From assembly GCF_000213555.1 (NCBI RefSeq), contig NZ_GL891993.1, forward strand, positions 32,651 to 96,650: a DNA stretch of 64,000 bases, read 5' to 3'. The stretch comes from Dysgonomonas gadei ATCC BAA-286. GTDB taxonomy: Bacteria > Bacteroidota > Bacteroidia > Bacteroidales > Dysgonomonadaceae. The notes under the pieces were generated by a model. That model made no database searches and was not told the DNA's origin. It was given only the letters and a program-made list of their open reading frames with translations. Shown here in pieces: positions 61,809 through 64,000 of the stretch; within the stretch, counting starts at the first letter, position 1, and the number at the start of each line of letters is the position of its first letter. The translations under genes were made by a program, and so were the position numbers.

Positions 61809-63211
61809 TCTTCCGGTTTAGCACCATTATAGCAATATGTACAAACGCATTCTTTGGGCAGACCAATTGATGCGATCAGATCCTCTACCGTAATAAACTT
61901 CAGTGTGGTTATATTCAGTTTTTTACGGATGCAGTCTATCATATTCTTATATTGAGGCGAATCGGTGGTCGCGTACTTATCCAGATCTTTCTCGTGATCA
62001 CCTTCGAGTTCCTCCACTGTACGGCGTGCAATCAGTTCCAATGGTGAACGTGACGCCGAAAAGCCCAGAAAAGGACATGAGAACAAAATCGGCGGGCTGC
62101 CTAAACGGATATGTACTTCTTTGGCTCCGTATCCGTAGAGTATATTCACATTGTCGTTGAGCTGTGTGCCCCGCACAATCGAATCGTCACAGAATATTAC
62201 CCGCTTGTCCCTCAGTAGTTCACGGTTAGGGATTAGCTTCATTTTAGCTACCAGGTCCCGCACTTTCTGATTGGCAGGTGTGAAACTGCGCGGCCACGTA
62301 GGCGTATATTTGATAATGGCACGGCGGTAAGGAATTCCCTTTCCTTCGGCATATCCCAAACCCATGCCGATACCAGAGTCGGGGATGGCCGCCACATAAT
62401 CTGCTTCCGTATCATCTTTCTTAGCCATGGCTTGCCCACTGGCATAGCGCACAGCATCCACGTTTATACCTTCATAATCGGATACCGGATAACCATAGTA
62501 GACCCAGAGGAAAGAGCAGGCCTGCATTTTTTTGTTCGGCTTGCGCAGTTGTGTCATGCTATCGGCTGTAAGCATAACTACTTCTCCCGGACCGACATTG
62601 TATTCCAATTCGTACTCCAGATTAGGGAAACTGCAAGGTTCGCTTGTTGCCGCATACGCTCCGTCTTTCTTCCCTATAAGGACAGGTGTACGCCCCCATT
62701 TATCACGTGCCGCGATAATTCCTTCTTCGGTAAGGATAAGCATGGAGCAAGAGCCTTTTATCTTTTCCTGAACCAACTCTATCCCCTCTACAAAAGTATT
62801 GGCCTGTGAAATAAGGAGAGCTATCAGTTCCGTTTGATTAATTTGTCCGGCATTAAATTCCGAAAAGTGGCATCCTTTATCGAGCAGTTCCTTTTCCAGT
62901 TCGTCTATATTGTTTACTTTAGCTACCGTTACTACAGCATATTTTCCCAGATGGGAACTGATAAATATAGGCTGAGGGTCGGTATCACTGATAATCCCGA
63001 TACCTGAGTTGCCCTGAAACTTATCTAAGTCGGCTTCGAAGCGCAGACGGAAATATGAATTTTCCAGATTATGAATTGCCCGCTTAAAAGTCCCGTCATG
63101 GAGTGTAACCATCCCTCCCCGGCGGGTTCCTAAATGTGAGTTGTAATCTGTGCCATAAAAAAGGTCTGTAGCACAGGCTGTTTTAGATATTGTTCCAAAG
63201 AAACCACCCAT
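61805..63211 (-). CDS. Amidophosphoribosyltransferase-like protein lacking the catalytic N-terminal Cys
   Basis: PurF converts PRPP and glutamine to phosphoribosylamine; its glutaminase uses the cysteine exposed after Met1 removal. This 468-residue paralogue begins MGGFFGTISK, with Gly where the Cys would be, so glutamine hydrolysis by the standard route is ruled out. The PRPP loop is intact (VIFCDDSIVRGTQL), and the synthase half is conserved (PRSFTPANQKVRDLVAKMK). A C-terminal CVCTYC pair and a CPFLGF cysteine could bind metal. The same MGGFFG start is found in other Bacteroidota as I remember, so it is a retained variant, not a mutation. It may use ammonia or another amine. Confidence 0.83.
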   Translation of the reverse strand: MGGFFGTISKTACATDLFYGTDYNSHLGTRRGGMVTLHDGTFKRAIHNLENSYFRLRFEADLDKFQGNSGIGIISDTDPQPIFISSHLGKYAVVTVAKVNNIDELEKELLDKGCHFSEFNAGQINQTELIALLISQANTFVEGIELVQEKIKGSCSMLILTEEGIIAARDKWGRTPVLIGKKDGAYAATSEPCSFPNLEYELEYNVGPGEVVMLTADSMTQLRKPNKKMQACSFLWVYYGYPVSDYEGINVDAVRYASGQAMAKKDDTEADYVAAIPDSGIGMGLGYAEGKGIPYRRAIIKYTPTWPRSFTPANQKVRDLVAKMKLIPNRELLRDKRVIFCDDSIVRGTQLNDNVNILYGYGAKEVHIRLGSPPILFSCPFLGFSASRSPLELIARRTVEELEGDHEKDLDKYATTDSPQYKNMIDCIRKKLNITTLKFITVEDLIASIGLPKECVCTYCYNGAKPEE

Positions 63212-63659
63212 TTTCTATTGTGTTTTTTTAATTATAGTCGTAAAAAGTAATTTTATACCGTGTCTTAAAGTCATAACTGCCAATCATTGTTCTCTTTATA
63301 AGAATAACATAAGGCCTGATGCCTCAATTTTTTTAGATTGGGATATAAAAGTACTAGTTTTCGGGGAAATATCGGTCCTATAAGTAACAGATTAATATTT
63401 TAAATTAATACACTTAATTTCAGTTATCAGTAAACAATGCCTTTCTCCTAACTGCTCGAAAGGCGCAGTAGCTTGTAGCTATTAAAAAAAGGTAACAAAG
63501 GTAACACTGAAAACAATTAATAATTAAGAATGAAAAATCATTAGTGTTGCGTTAAGTTATAAAATAGTTCTTTGAAATTTTTGTATATCAGATATTTACG
63601 GTTGATTTTCTTTTCCCCCGATTTGAAATGATAATTTTGCAGGTTAAATGTAACCTGTT
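63212..63659. other. Spacer with one inverted TGTTACC motif
   Basis: No ORF in this 448-bp gap is convincing. On the minus strand it carries the motif GTGTTACCTTTGTTACC (63484-63507), the same dispersed motif as at 7.5-7.9 and 29.4 kb. The motif is oriented toward the PurF-like gene but 270 nt upstream of it. The 3' end (from about 63541) probably belongs to the insertion element that follows. Confidence 0.5.
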
Positions 63660-64000
63660 ATGAATCAAGACAAATATGTTTTCGCTCAATTGACTGATTT
63701 TTTGCCGTATGAACAATTTAAATACATCGTCAAAAAATACAGGGGGAATATGAGGATTCGTGATTTTTCCTGCTGGAATCAACTGCTCATGATGATGTTC
63801 GGGCAACTCTCAAACTGCGATAGTATGCGTGATTTGTGCATTTTGACTGATGCACACCACCAGAAATCGTATCGTTTGGGTTTTGGAAAGAGTATCGCTC
63901 TTTCCACTCTGTCCCGAGCTAACGCGAATCGTGATTATCGGATTTTTGAGGAATTAGCCTCCCTGATGATTACCCAAGCGCAAAAATGCCGTGCCGATAT
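63541..64000 (+). mobile_element. IS4-family insertion element, left part only
   Basis: The transposase gene begins at 63660 and the element continues past the window. The left boundary is uncertain. A start near 63541, TTAGTGTTGCGTTAAG, is a guess from the change in sequence character after AT-rich spacer DNA. The right end and target duplication are outside the window. Confidence 0.45.
63660..64000 (+). CDS. IS4-family transposase (DUF4372 N-terminal), 3' end cut by window
   Basis: The frame from the ATG at 63660 stays open to the window end, giving 113 residues plus a partial codon. It begins MNQDKYVFAQLTDFLP and continues with DFSCWNQLLMMMFGQLSNCD and RLGFGKSIALSTLSRANANR, the pattern of Bacteroidota IS4-family transposases with a DUF4372 N-terminus. 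The DDE catalytic residues lie beyond the window, so intactness cannot be judged. A TAATTTTG box at 63632-63639 could be its promoter. Confidence 0.87.
   Translation, partial: MNQDKYVFAQLTDFLPYEQFKYIVKKYRGNMRIRDFSCWNQLLMMMFGQLSNCDSMRDLCILTDAHHQKSYRLGFGKSIALSTLSRANANRDYRIFEELASLMITQAQKCRAD

Noticed and set aside
63588..63806. Minus-strand 72-codon ORF at the window end
   Set aside because: It is antisense to the clear IS4-family transposase start at 63660.
1..64000. tRNA, rRNA or tmRNA genes
   Set aside because: I found no cloverleaf-like or rRNA-like stretch by eye; a tRNAscan-SE run would be needed to confirm.

Overview
The window comes from a Bacteroidota chromosome, most likely Bacteroidales and plausibly Dysgonomonas or a close relative. 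The supporting signs are the rplM-rpsI-rpsB-tsf block, a SprA/Sov type IX secretion protein, an RprX/RprY-type two-component pair, and many promoters with the Bacteroidota -7 box TAnnTTTG (the rplM copy has a TTTG box exactly 19 nt upstream). Family-level placement is secure. The genus is inference.

Positions 1-30 kb are mostly housekeeping. In order they hold a truncated M19 dipeptidase, thymidylate synthase, a polytopic membrane protein, ribosomal proteins L13, S9 and S2 with EF-Ts, a membrane lipoprotein, an AlkD-like DNA glycosylase coupled to an M16 protease, and an outer-membrane beta-barrel. These are followed by an L,D-transpeptidase, an M3 peptidase, a nitroreductase, ruvA, the 7.5-kb sprA, rprXY, an EamA exporter and an aminopeptidase P. 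Several spacers hold dispersed repeats: a TGTTACC-TTTGTTACC motif, and a roughly 400-bp spacer family present twice in opposite orientation.

Positions 31-54.7 kb (minus strand) hold a 21-gene biosynthetic cluster of the aryl polyene/flexirubin type. It reads as one long, tightly coupled operon from a promoter near 54.77 kb. A tyrosine ammonia-lyase-like enzyme would supply an aromatic starter. Ketosynthases, a chain-length-factor-like partner, two ACPs, a ketoreductase and two hot-dog dehydratases would build a conjugated polyene. Methyltransferases, acyltransferases, a CrtI-like oxidoreductase, a C45 acyltransferase/hydrolase, a PaaK-like ligase and a GT2 glycosyltransferase would tailor it or attach it to lipid. 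An MMPL exporter (fused to an acyltransferase and a methyltransferase), a LolA-like carrier and a lipoprotein would move it to the outer membrane. No DarA/DarB pair is present, so a dialkylresorcinol ester cannot be made from this cluster alone.

The cluster is interrupted twice by a roughly 600-bp non-coding direct repeat (39.37-39.96 and 44.32-44.94 kb). Comparing the two copies shows compensatory substitutions in at least six predicted helices. This points to a conserved structured RNA or DNA element and is the most unusual signal here.

Positions 54.8-64 kb hold an inositol-monophosphatase-family gene and a copper cassette. The cassette is an AraC-type regulator with an N-terminal CxxC metal-binding-like domain, a CopA ATPase, and a small CxxC chaperone preceded by an 8-bp-period CTAG array. 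Then come a secreted phosphodiester-glycosidase-family protein, a YidE-type transporter, a PurF paralogue lacking the catalytic N-terminal cysteine, and the start of an IS4-family transposase cut by the window end. I saw no tRNA, rRNA or CRISPR array.
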